DNA of 64,000 nucleotides from Bradyrhizobium cenepequi (GCF_020329485.1 NZ_JAGKJI010000002.1:124001-188000), one strand, 5' to 3'; counted from the stretch's first letter, positions 42,873-52,616 are shown. Notes: generated by a model not told the origin, from the letters alone. Program-made: numbers and translations.

Positions 42873-42920
42873 CGCCGGCGATGGACCGCGCTCGATCCAG
42901 GTGCTATCTCGCGCCTCACC

Positions 42921-43433
42921 ATGAGTGATTTGTCGCTGACCATCTTGCCGGAAACGGCGAACGACGCCCAGGCGATCGAGCGTTTGCACGAACGCACGTT
43001 CGGGCCTGGCCGCTTCGTGCTCAGCGCCTATCGGCTGCGCGAGCATGTCGACCATCTGCTCGATCTGTCCTTCACCGCGCGCATCGGCACGCTCCTCGTC
43101 GGTTCGGTCAGACAATTGCCCGTCATGATCGGCGATACACCGGCGTTGATGCTGGGTCCATTGACGGTGGAGCCGCCGTTCCGCGGCCGCGGCGTCGGCC
43201 GCGCGCTGCTCGACCGCGCGCTCTCCGATGCCAAGGCCAAAGGGCATCGCCTGGTGATTCTGGTTGGCGATGAGGCTTACTACAGCCGCGCCGGTTTCAA
43301 GGTGATCCCGAAGGGCAGGGCGACCATGCCCGGCCCGGTCGACTACAACCGCCTGCTGGTAGCCGAGCTGGTGGAGGACGCTTTCACCGACGTCTCCGGT
43401 CCGATCGGCCCCGATTGGAGCAAGGCGCGGTAG
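42921..43433 (+). CDS. GNAT family N-acetyltransferase
   Basis: This 170-residue protein has the GNAT fold, with the acetyl-CoA binding segment LGPLTVEPPFRGRGVGRALL (motif A, RGRGVG). It resembles the COG3153 group, whose substrates are mostly unknown. The C-terminal half has DEAYYSRAGFKVIPKGRATMPG. It is likely the last gene of the rightward unit and is convergent with the TonB receptor gene. Confidence 0.85.
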   Translation: MSDLSLTILPETANDAQAIERLHERTFGPGRFVLSAYRLREHVDHLLDLSFTARIGTLLVGSVRQLPVMIGDTPALMLGPLTVEPPFRGRGVGRALLDRALSDAKAKGHRLVILVGDEAYYSRAGFKVIPKGRATMPGPVDYNRLLVAELVEDAFTDVSGPIGPDWSKAR

Positions 43434-43490
43434 GACGCGTCGCCACCAGCCCCTCTTCCGCAAGGCGCGAAAGAGGGGGCGAGCCGGCTT

Positions 43491-43540
43491 AGAGCATGAT
43501 CCGGAAAAGTGTGAAGCGGTTTTCCGAAAAGATCATGCTC
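43491..43540. repeat. RIME-like intergenic repeat (gagcatgatccggaaaag type)
   Basis: agagcatgatccggaaaagt at the left and ttttccgaaaagatcatgct at the right form an imperfect inverted repeat. The sequence resembles Rhizobium-specific intergenic mosaic elements. A diverged relative lies at about 1457-1540. Confidence 0.75.
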
Positions 43541-43550
43541 AAACAACAAC

Positions 43551-43593
43551 CTAAAGCGCGATGATGATTCATCCTCATCTCATCGCGCTTTAG
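43551..43593 (-). terminator. Hairpin at the end of the TonB receptor gene
   Basis: CTAAAGCGCGATGA (43551-43564) pairs perfectly with TCATCGCGCTTTAG (43580-43593); the second arm includes the receptor stop codon. It probably ends leftward transcription from the zinc-uptake genes. Confidence 0.55.
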
Positions 43594-45977
43594 AATTTCA
43601 AATTCGCAAACGCCCTTACGCCGATGCCGGGCATCAGCACTTGGTCCTTGGTGTAGGAGACGGAGTTACGGATGTTTTCGTTGAGCAGGTTGTTGCCAAC
43701 CAAGCCAACCGTCATCTCGCGTGCGCCGAACCAGGACGGATCGAGCGTGGTCTTGTAGCTGACCTCCGCCCTCAGCAGGTTGTAGCCTGCCGTCGGCGTC
43801 TCGGCAATCGGAGCGACGTCGTTCTGTGCAAACGCGTGCAGCAGGTTGACGCGCGTAAACCAGTTGGCGTCGCGCCAATAGACGCCGCCGCCGACGCGCA
43901 TCGGAGGAATGCGGGGTACGTTGGTGCCATCACTGAAGGTGGCGCGGACGATGTCGAACTGGTTCTCGATGCCCCAGATGCCGCCATTGAGTGGTCCGAT
44001 ATCGAGTTGGCTTTGGAATTCGCCGCCGCGGAAGGTGGCGTTGCGCTGGGAATAGACCGCCTGGTTCAATTCGCCGTCGGGCGCGCCGCAGGAATTGAAG
44101 TCCTCGTCACACATCACGCCGGTGAGCCGGCGAAAGATGAAGTTGTCGAAATGGGTGTAGTAGGCGGTCGCCTCGAAGCGGAACGGCCCAGTTGCCTTGC
44201 GCAGGCCGATCTCGACCGATTTAGCGGTCTCGATCGTCAGGTTCGGATTGCCGATGTCGAAGGTAGCGGTCGCGTCGTGCGGGCCGCGCGAAAACAGCTC
44301 TGCCGGTTTCGGCGCGCGCTCGACGTATTGCGCGGTGATGCTGCCGACGAGGTCGTAGGGGAGGTCCTGGATTAACCCGATGCTGCCGCTCTTCGGCGTA
44401 AAGGACGGATTGCGCGCGGTGCTGAACTGCGGATTTCCGTCAGGCAGGAAGTCGGCCGGAAAATCGGGCGTTGAGCCGTGCAACTCGACATGCTCGATAC
44501 GGCCGGCGATCTGTGCCTTGGTTGTTTCGGAGAATTTGAACTCATTGAAGACGTAGCTGGCGACGCGGTTGTTGTTGTTCGGATTCCACAGGCCGTTGAA
44601 CAGGGACCCGGGGTCGTCGGGGCTCGGAGCGGTCAATTCCTGGTGGCCGCCCTGTACGCCGAACGCCGTGGTCACCTCGGCAAAGCGCGCGTTGAACGGC
44701 ATCAACTGCACCTCGACGCGGGCCTCCTGCTCCTTGTTCGTAAACGTCTGCCTGATGCCGACGCTCGAGGGATCGTCGGGATCGGCAAGCCCGATCTCGT
44801 TGTGGTGGTAGTCGGTCGCGCCGGCCCAGAACCTGATGGCGTCGATTGCCGCCGCATCCGGGCGGTACTCGCCCTTGACGGTGAACTTGGTCTGGTGGCC
44901 GTCGATCCGGGTTTGGTGATCGGCGCCATCGATGCCGGGAATCCGGTAGAGCGCGTCGTTTTGCGTAACCGCAGCGCCGATGAAGCCACCCTGGAAGAAA
45001 TAAGAGGCGCCGATCGAGGCGCCATCCGCTTGCGTCGCCGAGTTCGGTTGGCGGTAGTTCACCGGCCTCGAGGTGTCGAACAGATAAGGATAGCTCGGGA
45101 TATCGTAGTCGCCGGACTTGCGGCCATAGGCGTCGAGATGCACGGCGACATTGTTGCCGCCGGCGTCGAGCAGGACGCCGCCTTCGACGCTGCGATCCAC
45201 CGAATTCACCGCCGTTCGTGTCTCGACGTTCATGCAGGATGACGATGCGGCCTCTGCGACCGGCGCCTTCACCGGCAGGCCGTAGGTCTGGAACGGCGCC
45301 GCCGCGCAGGTCGGCAGCGCATCGGGAACACGGTTGTTGGTGGCGCTGACCACGCCGCCGATCGAGGTCGAGCCGTAGCGCAGCGCCGCCGGGCCGCGCA
45401 CCACTTCGATCTGGTTGGTTGCGAGCGGATCGATCGGGACGAAATGATCCTCGCCGAGGTCCGACGCGCCTCCGCCGCCGAGACCGTTCTCGACGATGCC
45501 GACGCGGTTGACGTCAAGTCCGCGAATGATCGGCCGGCTGGAGGCGCCGGGCGCGAAGCTCGAGCCAGTGATGCCGGGTTTGGAGAACAGGACATCGCCG
45601 AGCGTCGCGCCGCCCTCGCGGCGCAGTTCCTCGTTCGGGACCACGGTGACAGTGGCGAACTGGTCGGTCACGATCGGCAGCACACCTTGCTGTGGCGCCG
45701 GCGGGGCAGGCGGTGCGGCCGGCGCAGGCTGCGCCTGTGCCGTGCGCTCGCGATTGCGGCCGGGTGTGCTGCGCGCGGCGCGAACGGGGGTGCGCGCCGG
45801 AGCGACGGTCCGGCGATGCCGCACGATCGGGCTTGGCGCCGTGACGTTGATATCCGGCAATTGCGTTGCAAGTGCCGAGGCGGGCGCATCCTGGGCGATC
45901 GCGCCGCTGCCGAACGCGCATAGTACTAGCCAGCTTGCTCCACCGACGTGGAATGCTCGTTTTCTTTTGAATCCCAT
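43590..45977 (-). CDS. znuD: TonB-dependent outer-membrane receptor, probable zinc receptor (ZnuD-like)
   Basis: This 795-residue receptor has a signal peptide (1-28), a TonB box near 42-47 (DINVTA), an unusual Pro/Ala/Arg-rich linker (50-98), a plug (about 105-215, with EDHFVPIDPLATNQIEVVRG) and a beta-barrel ending in aromatic FANLKF. Cysteine pairs at 224/248 and 623/630 may close loops. The plug resembles ZnuD zinc receptors. The ATG at 45975-45977 is preferred to a TTG at 46004. It follows the DUF2946 gene and should be cotranscribed from the Zur-box promoter. ZnuD is inferred from plug sequence plus regulation. Confidence 0.82.
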   Translation of the reverse strand: MGFKRKRAFHVGGASWLVLCAFGSGAIAQDAPASALATQLPDINVTAPSPIVRHRRTVAPARTPVRAARSTPGRNRERTAQAQPAPAAPPAPPAPQQGVLPIVTDQFATVTVVPNEELRREGGATLGDVLFSKPGITGSSFAPGASSRPIIRGLDVNRVGIVENGLGGGGASDLGEDHFVPIDPLATNQIEVVRGPAALRYGSTSIGGVVSATNNRVPDALPTCAAAPFQTYGLPVKAPVAEAASSSCMNVETRTAVNSVDRSVEGGVLLDAGGNNVAVHLDAYGRKSGDYDIPSYPYLFDTSRPVNYRQPNSATQADGASIGASYFFQGGFIGAAVTQNDALYRIPGIDGADHQTRIDGHQTKFTVKGEYRPDAAAIDAIRFWAGATDYHHNEIGLADPDDPSSVGIRQTFTNKEQEARVEVQLMPFNARFAEVTTAFGVQGGHQELTAPSPDDPGSLFNGLWNPNNNNRVASYVFNEFKFSETTKAQIAGRIEHVELHGSTPDFPADFLPDGNPQFSTARNPSFTPKSGSIGLIQDLPYDLVGSITAQYVERAPKPAELFSRGPHDATATFDIGNPNLTIETAKSVEIGLRKATGPFRFEATAYYTHFDNFIFRRLTGVMCDEDFNSCGAPDGELNQAVYSQRNATFRGGEFQSQLDIGPLNGGIWGIENQFDIVRATFSDGTNVPRIPPMRVGGGVYWRDANWFTRVNLLHAFAQNDVAPIAETPTAGYNLLRAEVSYKTTLDPSWFGAREMTVGLVGNNLLNENIRNSVSYTKDQVLMPGIGVRAFANLKF

Positions 45978-46078
45978 TTTCCTGATCCTGATGCCGTCGG
46001 CCAAGTCGACGCACCGATTGCGATGTCCTTTGCATCTCGCTTGACCAGCGGGCGTGCGAAGGCAGTTCGGTCAATCGA

Positions 46079-46492
46079 TCAGGAGAGAGGTGGCGCGCGC
46101 GACTGGAACGCCCGATGGGTGGTGCCGAGATGGGCGAAGCCGGCTTCGGTGGTGAGCTGGAGGAGTTCGATCGCCTGCGGCAATAACAGCACCGGCGGCG
46201 TAGCGAACAGCATGCCGCGCGCCATCGCAATAACGGCGCAGATCGCGCAACCGTCGGCCGGCCGCTGGTGGTTATCCTGGTGCGGAAGCTGCTGCTTGTG
46301 GGCGGACGGACTCGTTGCATCCTTGCCCACGAGGTCCGCCGTACGAAGGAAGTCGTTCTGCGATGTTGCAGTCTGCAGCGCGGGAGCGGCCTGCGCCGGA
46401 TGGAAGTGGCCGAACGACAGCACAAACTGAACGGCGAGCGCGAGCAGCGCCAGCCGCGCGCCAAGTTTGACGTGTTTTCGAATCCACTTCAC
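46079..46492 (-). CDS. DUF2946 family exported protein with His/Cys cluster
   Basis: This 137-residue protein matches DUF2946, with a hydrophobic N-terminal segment (about 12-28) and the conserved GCAICAVIAMARG (C82, C85). A histidine cluster (H65, H71, H75) lies just before the CxxC, and FGHFHP is near the N-terminus, so metal binding is plausible. The start is a GTG at 46490-46492 with no clear ribosome-binding site. It lies 101 bases upstream of the TonB receptor and downstream of the Zur box. DUF2946 proteins are often found near copper or zinc transport genes; function is unknown. Confidence 0.78.
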   Translation of the reverse strand: MKWIRKHVKLGARLALLALAVQFVLSFGHFHPAQAAPALQTATSQNDFLRTADLVGKDATSPSAHKQQLPHQDNHQRPADGCAICAVIAMARGMLFATPPVLLLPQAIELLQLTTEAGFAHLGTTHRAFQSRAPPLS

Positions 46493-46532
46493 GAATGTAC
46501 GCCCACCCCCGCGACAGTGTACCCCAACCGTC

Positions 46533-46555
46533 CCGATGTTACATTATAACATCGG
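46533..46555 (-). promoter_or_regulatory. Zur box upstream of the DUF2946/TonB receptor genes
   Basis: CCGATGTTA (46533-46541) and TAACATCGG (46547-46555) are exact inverted arms around CATTA. The core ATGTTACATTATAACAT differs at one base from the E. coli Zur core ATGTTATANTATAACAT. On the minus strand a -35 TTGACA (46574-46569) stands 17 bases from TGTTAT inside the box, so bound Zur would block the promoter. The site is 41 bases from the DUF2946 start. Confidence 0.75.
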
Positions 46556-46647
46556 AAGGAGATGGCGGTGTCAACCGCGGCTTGGGTGAGCGTCGCACGA
46601 TCGGCAAGAGCTGTGTGATTGCTGCAACGGCGACCAGATGACAGACC

Positions 46648-46780
46648 CTCATGGTGAGGAGCGCGTCTTCGCGCGTCTCCGGACGATGCTGCGCATCGCC
46701 TTGAGAACCATGAGGCCACGATCTCGCCCTGAGCCCATCCGTCGAGACGGCCGCGGTGCGGCCTCCTCGGGATGAGGGGG
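46648..46780. repeat. Intergenic palindromic repeats
   Basis: ctcatggtgaggagcgcgtc and the later tgagaaccatgag, plus gacgatgctgcgcatcgcc, form loose stems; gagacggccgcggtgcggcc and cctcgggatgag follow. Similar elements occur at 20563. They separate the zinc genes from the MoxR operon. Confidence 0.55.
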
Positions 46781-46811
46781 AGACAGTGGCCGGCTTCGAT
46801 GGCGTGTTCGC

Positions 46812-48875
46812 TTACCGTCCCTCGCGTAGCCAGGTGGCGGCGAATGCACCGAGCAGCAGCAAGAGGCCGATGATCCCTGCGAACATTGGCAGCACGCCGA
46901 CGCCCTTGACGACGCTGGCGTCACGCATTCTGACGCCCATCCAGCCCTCGCCGCGGAACACGCTCGACGCACGCACCGGTACGATGCGGGGCATGTCCAG
47001 GCTGGCGCCATCGACCACGCGGCGAGCATCGCCCCCGGTCGCCTGCGCCAGCGGCTTCAGCATCTCGGTCGTGGACGTGACTTCCGAAAATTCCTTCGGG
47101 TTGGTCGGGCCGACATTGACCAGCGCCTTCAGCGTGCCGTCGGTCGCCTGCCACAGACCGAGCTCGTTAGCCGGAAGCGTCGCACGCCATTCACCGGGCT
47201 CACCCTGGGTCAGCGTCAATTCGCGCGTCGCGCCGCTCGGCGAGGTCACGGTGACCGGCGGGACGCTGTCGCCCATGGTCTGGCGCACCACGGCGAGATC
47301 GTGGCCCTGGATCTGCAGCCGCAGCGCCTCCTCGTCCAGATCAGGCTGCTTCATCAGCCAGTGCGACATCCGTCTGAGCAGGTCGAGATGCGGACCACCG
47401 CCCTCATAGCCGCGCGCCCACAGCCAGATGTGGTCGGAGAGCAGCAGCGCCACGCGGCCTTCGCCGTAGCGAGACAGCAGCAGCAGTGGCTTCCCGTCGG
47501 CACCGGTCATCACGGGCTGGCCGTTAGCGTTGCGGGTATCGACGGCGCGGAAGAAGCGGCTCCAGTGCGGCGGCTCGCTGCCCGAGCCTTCCAGCCCACG
47601 TGTCACCGGATGGCGCTTTCCCGCCTCGGAAAGATGCGCATAGAACGGCTTCTCGGTGACGCCGACGGGTTCGGCCGGGAGCACCGAGTCGAGCGGCGTC
47701 CGCCAGATGCTGGTCGTGGAGGCATAGTCGGGCCCGGCGGAGACCAGCACCGCGCCACCGGAACGGACATAGCGCGCGATGTTGTCGAAATAGGCGATCG
47801 GCAACACGCCCTGCCGGGCGTAGCGGTCGAAGATGATCAACTGGAAGTCGTTGATCCTCTGCTGGAACAGTTCGCGGGTCGGAAACGCGATCAGCGACAA
47901 TTCGTTGATCGGCGTGCCGTCCTGCTTCTCCGGCGGACGCAGGATGGTGAAATGCACGAGGTCGACGCTGGCGTCGGACTTCAAGAGGTTGCGCCAGGTG
48001 CGCTCGCCGGAATGTGGCTCGCCGGAAACCAGCAGCACGCGCAGCCTGTCACGAACGCCGTCGATCGCAACCACCGCGCGGTTGTTGACCAGCGTCAGTT
48101 CATTGTCGAGCGCCGACGCCTCGATCTCCACGATGTTGGGACCGGCATGCTTGATGTCGATATCGACATTGGCGGTCTGACCGCTCTGCAAGGTGCGCTC
48201 GTTGATCACCTCGCCGTCGCGACGCACGGTGATCCTGGCGCTCTGGCCGGTCACGCCCTGGTCGTCGAGCCGGTAGGTGATGGTCTGGGTCTGGCCGACG
48301 ATGCCGAAGCGCGGCGCGGCCGAAATGGCAATCCGTCGGTCGCGCTCGTCCTTGCGTCCGGTGATCAGCGCGTGCACCGGCGCCTGGAAGCCGAGGGCGG
48401 CGGCGCCCGCCGGGATATCGTGTACACGGCCGTCGGTGATCAGGAAGGCGCCGGCGACACGATCGACCGGAACGTCTGATAATGCGGAGGACAATGCGCC
48501 GAACAGCTTGGTGCCGTCGGTCTCGCCGTCGGCCTGACCGGCATCGACAACGCGCACTTCCAGGCCCTTGATCTGTTTCAGGCTGTTGACGAGCGCTTCC
48601 TGCGCCTTCGCGGTCTCCTGGTTGCGCGTGCCGAAATTCTGGCTTGGACTCTTGTCGATCACGACGGCGGCGACCGAGGAGAGGGGCTCACGGTCCTCGC
48701 GCGTGAAGGACGGGTTGGCAAGCGCCAGCAAAATCAGCGTCAGCGCCCCGACGCGTATCCATGCACCGCGGGAGCGTGAAAACAACAGCAGCGCCGCTAT
48801 AACGATAATCGCCGCAAGCCCGAGCCACAGCACGAGCGAGGGTACCAGCGGCGTGAAGGCAATGCCGTAATTCAT
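46812..48875 (-). CDS. Large membrane protein with vWA-like domain, last gene of the MoxR operon
   Basis: This 687-residue protein has two N-terminal spans (about 15-32 and 40-55), a large periplasmic part and one C-terminal span (about 660-680). A von Willebrand A-like domain begins with AAVVIDKSPSQ, where D74, S76 and S78 form the MIDAS DxSxS, and has FLITDGRVHD as a later metal-site loop. A class I glutamine amidotransferase-like segment follows (about 300-520). It probably binds protein partners in the periplasm. It starts one base after the DUF4159 stop. Confidence 0.8.
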   Translation of the reverse strand: MNYGIAFTPLVPSLVLWLGLAAIIVIAALLLFSRSRGAWIRVGALTLILLALANPSFTREDREPLSSVAAVVIDKSPSQNFGTRNQETAKAQEALVNSLKQIKGLEVRVVDAGQADGETDGTKLFGALSSALSDVPVDRVAGAFLITDGRVHDIPAGAAALGFQAPVHALITGRKDERDRRIAISAAPRFGIVGQTQTITYRLDDQGVTGQSARITVRRDGEVINERTLQSGQTANVDIDIKHAGPNIVEIEASALDNELTLVNNRAVVAIDGVRDRLRVLLVSGEPHSGERTWRNLLKSDASVDLVHFTILRPPEKQDGTPINELSLIAFPTRELFQQRINDFQLIIFDRYARQGVLPIAYFDNIARYVRSGGAVLVSAGPDYASTTSIWRTPLDSVLPAEPVGVTEKPFYAHLSEAGKRHPVTRGLEGSGSEPPHWSRFFRAVDTRNANGQPVMTGADGKPLLLLSRYGEGRVALLLSDHIWLWARGYEGGGPHLDLLRRMSHWLMKQPDLDEEALRLQIQGHDLAVVRQTMGDSVPPVTVTSPSGATRELTLTQGEPGEWRATLPANELGLWQATDGTLKALVNVGPTNPKEFSEVTSTTEMLKPLAQATGGDARRVVDGASLDMPRIVPVRASSVFRGEGWMGVRMRDASVVKGVGVLPMFAGIIGLLLLLGAFAATWLREGR

Positions 48876-48876
48876 G

Positions 48877-51678
48877 TCATTGTCCCAGGCGCTCGATCAG
48901 GGCCGGCGCGTGCACCTGGTCGGCCTTGTAGTTGCCGGTCAGCGTGTACATCACGATGTTGACGCCGGCGCGGAACGCGAATTCGCGCTGGCGCGGCTCG
49001 CCGGGGGTGAGCGGCAGCATCGGCTGACCGTCGGGCCGGATCGCCCAGGCGCCGGCAAGATCGTTGGAGGTGATGATGATCGGCGATACGCCGTCGCCGC
49101 CGCGCGCCGGCCGCTGCGCGGCCTCGTCATCGTCTTCGCGCGGCAGCGTCTCGACCCAGGTCTGGCCAGAGTTGAAGCGGCCCGGGAAGTCGCGCAGGAG
49201 GTAGAATGTCTTGGTCAGTACGTGTTCGCGCGGCACCGGCTCGAGCTCGGGCACGTCGAGCGAGGACAAGATCTCGCGCAACGTCTGCATGCCCGGCGTC
49301 TGCGAGGCACCATTGTCGCCGGCCGGCGCCTCGATGGCATCGCGGGTGTCGAACAGCACGGTGCCGCCCTGCTTCATATAGGCGTCGATCTTGTTGATGG
49401 CGTCCTGCGGCGGCTTTGGCGCGCCGGGCACGATCGGCCAGTAGATCAGCGGGAAGAAGGCGAGTTCGTCGCGTGCAGGATCGACGCCGATGGGATCGCC
49501 GGCCTCCAGCGCGGTGCGTTGCGCCAGGAACAGCGTCAGCCCGGACATGCCGGCTTTCACGATGGAGTCGACATCGGCATTGCCGGTGACGATATAAGCG
49601 AGCCGCGTCTGCGAAACCGCTTTCATGGCGAAGTCGTCGCTGTTCTCGGCGCGCGTGGCGGACGGCACCATCAATGCCAGCAGGAAAGCAAGCGCCAGCA
49701 CGGCCGGAGCGGCGCGCCGTCGCCACAGCGCGGCAAGGCCGGCGCCGAGCATGGCGACCACGATCGCATCGAGCAGGAACAGACCGAGCGCCGACGACAG
49801 CAGGATGCCGCGGAGATCGCGCGGCTCGGCATTGGTGTAGCTTGCCCGCCGTGCACGCAGGCTGGACGTGTCGAGCGGGGCGATGCGGTCGGCAGTCGCG
49901 AGCGTGTTGACGGCGATCGGGGAGTCGGCCGGGCCGTAGAAGCCGGGCGGATGATCCGGCGTTGCGCGGTCGCGGTAGTCGGCCGGCATCGGCTTGGCGG
50001 TCGAGGGTGGCGGGCCGAACACGCCAAAGCCATCCAACGTGCGGAGCGGCGCCACGGTCTCGGCCTTGACTTCGCCGGCGACGCCCGCGCCAGGCTTCGA
50101 GGTGTAGCCGGACATGTCGACCAGCCGCCGCAGCATCTCGACGAACGTGCCGGACATCGGCAGATCCGACCAGCGCGAATCCGCGCCGACATGGAACAGG
50201 CTGACCACGCCCTTGCCGCGATGCTCGCCGGTGACCAGCGGCGTGCCGTCTTCCAGCGACGCCCAGCTCTTGGTGGCGAGCACGGCATCCGGCTCGGCCA
50301 GCACCTGCCGGCTCACGGTGACGTCTTTGGGCACCGGAAGACCGGCGAACGGGCCGTCGGCGGTAAACGACGCCAGATGCTGCGGCTTCTCCCAGGTCAG
50401 GCTGCCGCCGAGAATGCGGCCGCCGCGGCGTAGCTTCACCGGCACCAGATCGTCATCGGCTTGCGCCAGCCGCGGGCCGGCGAAACGCACCAGCACGCCG
50501 CCCTGATCGATCCAGGCATTGAGCCGCTCGCGAATTTCCGGCGACAGCGTGCCGACATCGGCCAGCACGATCATCGGCAATCGCTGGTCGAGGAACTGGG
50601 CGATCGCCTGCTGCGGCGCGCCGCGGTCAAGACGCACATCAGCGAATGGCGACAGCGCGCGGGAAAGGTAGAAGGTCGAGGCGAGCAGCGGCTGCGCGGT
50701 GTCGTTGGTGGCGCCGGAGACGATGCCGACAGCACGGCGCCGCCACCTCTTGTCGAGGAGCTGCACCGCGCCAGCGGAGCGCTCGCCGGCGATCTCCAGC
50801 CGGGCGATGTCGTTGCGCAGTTCGACCGGGAGATCGAACGATGCCTCGGTCTCGCGATCCTGCGGGGCGAAGGTGTAGCGCGCCTCGCCGATCGGCGCGC
50901 CCTTGGCATCCAGCGCCCGCACCGTGCCGGAGGTGATGCCGGTTTCGGTGCGCAGCACTTTCACGGTCATCTTGGCTGCGGCATTCTCCGCGGCAACGAG
51001 GGCCTGCGCGGACGGCGCGCCGCCCTCGTAGATCGTCAGCGTGCGGTTCTCGATCAGCTTGCCGAGGCCTTCGGTGAATTCCGGACCGCGCCCGGTGTCG
51101 ACACCGTCGGACAGCCAGGCGATCTCGCAGTCGCCGGTCGCTTTCAGGAACCTGCCGATGGCGGGCAGCGTTTCGACGCGGTCGATCGAATAGGGCTTCG
51201 GCGCGAACTGCCGCAGCGCGACGCGCGCGGTGCCGGCCGGCATCAGCGCGATGTCGCGCTGCGATTCCGATAGCGGCACCAGCGCCACCCCGCGGCGGTC
51301 GTTGTCCGCACTGGCGATCAATTCGTCGGCGGCCCTGATCCGTGCGTCCCAGCTTGAGGCCGAGCTCCAGCCGTCATCGAGCAGGATCACGAGCGGCCCC
51401 TTGGAGGAGGCAAGCCCGGTCTGCGGATTCCAGATCGGCCCGGCCGCGGCGAAGATGACGAGTGCGGCGGCGGCAAGGCGCAGCAGCGTCAGCCACCACG
51501 GTGTGCGCGATGGCGTCTCCTCCCTGGGTTGGATATCGAACAGCAATCTGGTCGGCGGAAATTCGATGCGCCTCGGCCGTGGCGGCATCACGCGGAGCAG
51601 CCACCACAGCGCCGGCAGGCTCACCAGGCCCAGCAGCAGCATCGGTTCGGCGAAGGACAGCGGCAGGCCTGCGATCAT
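48877..51678 (-). CDS. DUF4159 domain protein with BatA-like N-terminus
   Basis: This 933-residue membrane protein starts with a BatA-like segment (two spans, about 10-28 and 62-80, with PTRLLFDI between them), a vWA-like domain without a full MIDAS (VILLDDGWSSAS), a long beta-rich middle and one or two spans near 640-690. The last 220 residues are DUF4159 (IVKAGMSGLTLFLAQRTALE, LAFFPLIYWPI). The start ATG overlaps the DUF58 stop (ATGA). The family co-occurs with MoxR ATPases; its molecular role is not established. Confidence 0.82.
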   Translation of the reverse strand: MIAGLPLSFAEPMLLLGLVSLPALWWLLRVMPPRPRRIEFPPTRLLFDIQPREETPSRTPWWLTLLRLAAAALVIFAAAGPIWNPQTGLASSKGPLVILLDDGWSSASSWDARIRAADELIASADNDRRGVALVPLSESQRDIALMPAGTARVALRQFAPKPYSIDRVETLPAIGRFLKATGDCEIAWLSDGVDTGRGPEFTEGLGKLIENRTLTIYEGGAPSAQALVAAENAAAKMTVKVLRTETGITSGTVRALDAKGAPIGEARYTFAPQDRETEASFDLPVELRNDIARLEIAGERSAGAVQLLDKRWRRRAVGIVSGATNDTAQPLLASTFYLSRALSPFADVRLDRGAPQQAIAQFLDQRLPMIVLADVGTLSPEIRERLNAWIDQGGVLVRFAGPRLAQADDDLVPVKLRRGGRILGGSLTWEKPQHLASFTADGPFAGLPVPKDVTVSRQVLAEPDAVLATKSWASLEDGTPLVTGEHRGKGVVSLFHVGADSRWSDLPMSGTFVEMLRRLVDMSGYTSKPGAGVAGEVKAETVAPLRTLDGFGVFGPPPSTAKPMPADYRDRATPDHPPGFYGPADSPIAVNTLATADRIAPLDTSSLRARRASYTNAEPRDLRGILLSSALGLFLLDAIVVAMLGAGLAALWRRRAAPAVLALAFLLALMVPSATRAENSDDFAMKAVSQTRLAYIVTGNADVDSIVKAGMSGLTLFLAQRTALEAGDPIGVDPARDELAFFPLIYWPIVPGAPKPPQDAINKIDAYMKQGGTVLFDTRDAIEAPAGDNGASQTPGMQTLREILSSLDVPELEPVPREHVLTKTFYLLRDFPGRFNSGQTWVETLPREDDDEAAQRPARGGDGVSPIIITSNDLAGAWAIRPDGQPMLPLTPGEPRQREFAFRAGVNIVMYTLTGNYKADQVHAPALIERLGQ

Positions 51679-52616
51679 GCGCCGAGCCCCACTTTCACGG
51701 TGGACCGTACGCTGGCCTTGCTCACGGTCATGCCGTTGTGCAGGAACAAGAGCAGCTCCGCCGCGGAGCGGTTGGTGGTGTGGATCGAGAACAGCCAGTC
51801 GAGCCGGTTGGTCTCGGCGCGGATCTCGTCACGATGCAGCGTGACGCGCGCGACATAGTCCCTGGCCCAGCTCTCGGCGCGGCCCGCGGTGATCATACTG
51901 CCCGCTTCCGGTTCGACGAATTCGACGCGGCCCGAATAGGGGAAGGTTTCCTCGGCGGGATCGACGATCTGGATCACCGTGCCGTGCGCGCCCGAGGCCG
52001 ACAGCCCGGCGAGCGTGGTTCTGATCTCCGAGATTGGCGACCAGAAGTCCGACAGCACCACGATCTCGGAAAGCGCCGACGGCACGAAGGACGGCGGCAA
52101 GCTGGCGCGGGTCGCATCATCATGCAGCATCGCCTGCGCCATCTTGTCGATCACGCTGCGGCTCGCGGTCGGGTTCATCAGGCCCGGGATGCCGACGCGC
52201 TCGCCGCCGGCGACCAGCAATTCGGCCAGCGCAAAGGCGACGATCAAGCCGCGCTCGAGCTTGGAATCGCGCGCCTGCTTGGACGCGAATGCCATCGAAG
52301 GCGAGCGGTCGGGCCAGATCCAGACGGTGTGCGCTGCCTCCCACTCCTGCTCGCGGACGTAGAGATGGTCGTCGCGCGCCGAGCGCCTCCAGTCGACGTT
52401 CTGCGACGGCTCGCCGGAGACGAAGCGGCGATATTGCCAGAAGTTCTCGCCGACCCCGGCACGCCGCCGGCCGTGCAAACCATGGATGACATTGTTGGCG
52501 ATGCGGCGAGCCTCGAGCACCAGGCGCGGCAGCGATACGGCGAGCGATCGGCTTTCGCCATCGGCACGTCGGATCGCGACAATCTCCTCGCCTAGGCGCT
52601 TGTTCTCAGCGGCCAT
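51675..52616 (-). CDS. DUF58 domain protein
   Basis: This 313-residue cytoplasmic protein carries the DUF58 core SGEPSQNVDWRRSARDDHLY near 67-86 and a vWA-like domain with an intact MIDAS DxSxS at 103-107 (DRSPS). DUF58 proteins are regular partners of MoxR AAA ATPases and are thought to act as substrate adaptors. The ATG at 52614-52616 overlaps the moxR stop by one base (TGATG); a TTG at 52619 is an alternative. It sits second in the four-gene operon. Confidence 0.87.
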   Translation of the reverse strand: MAAENKRLGEEIVAIRRADGESRSLAVSLPRLVLEARRIANNVIHGLHGRRRAGVGENFWQYRRFVSGEPSQNVDWRRSARDDHLYVREQEWEAAHTVWIWPDRSPSMAFASKQARDSKLERGLIVAFALAELLVAGGERVGIPGLMNPTASRSVIDKMAQAMLHDDATRASLPPSFVPSALSEIVVLSDFWSPISEIRTTLAGLSASGAHGTVIQIVDPAEETFPYSGRVEFVEPEAGSMITAGRAESWARDYVARVTLHRDEIRAETNRLDWLFSIHTTNRSAAELLLFLHNGMTVSKASVRSTVKVGLGA

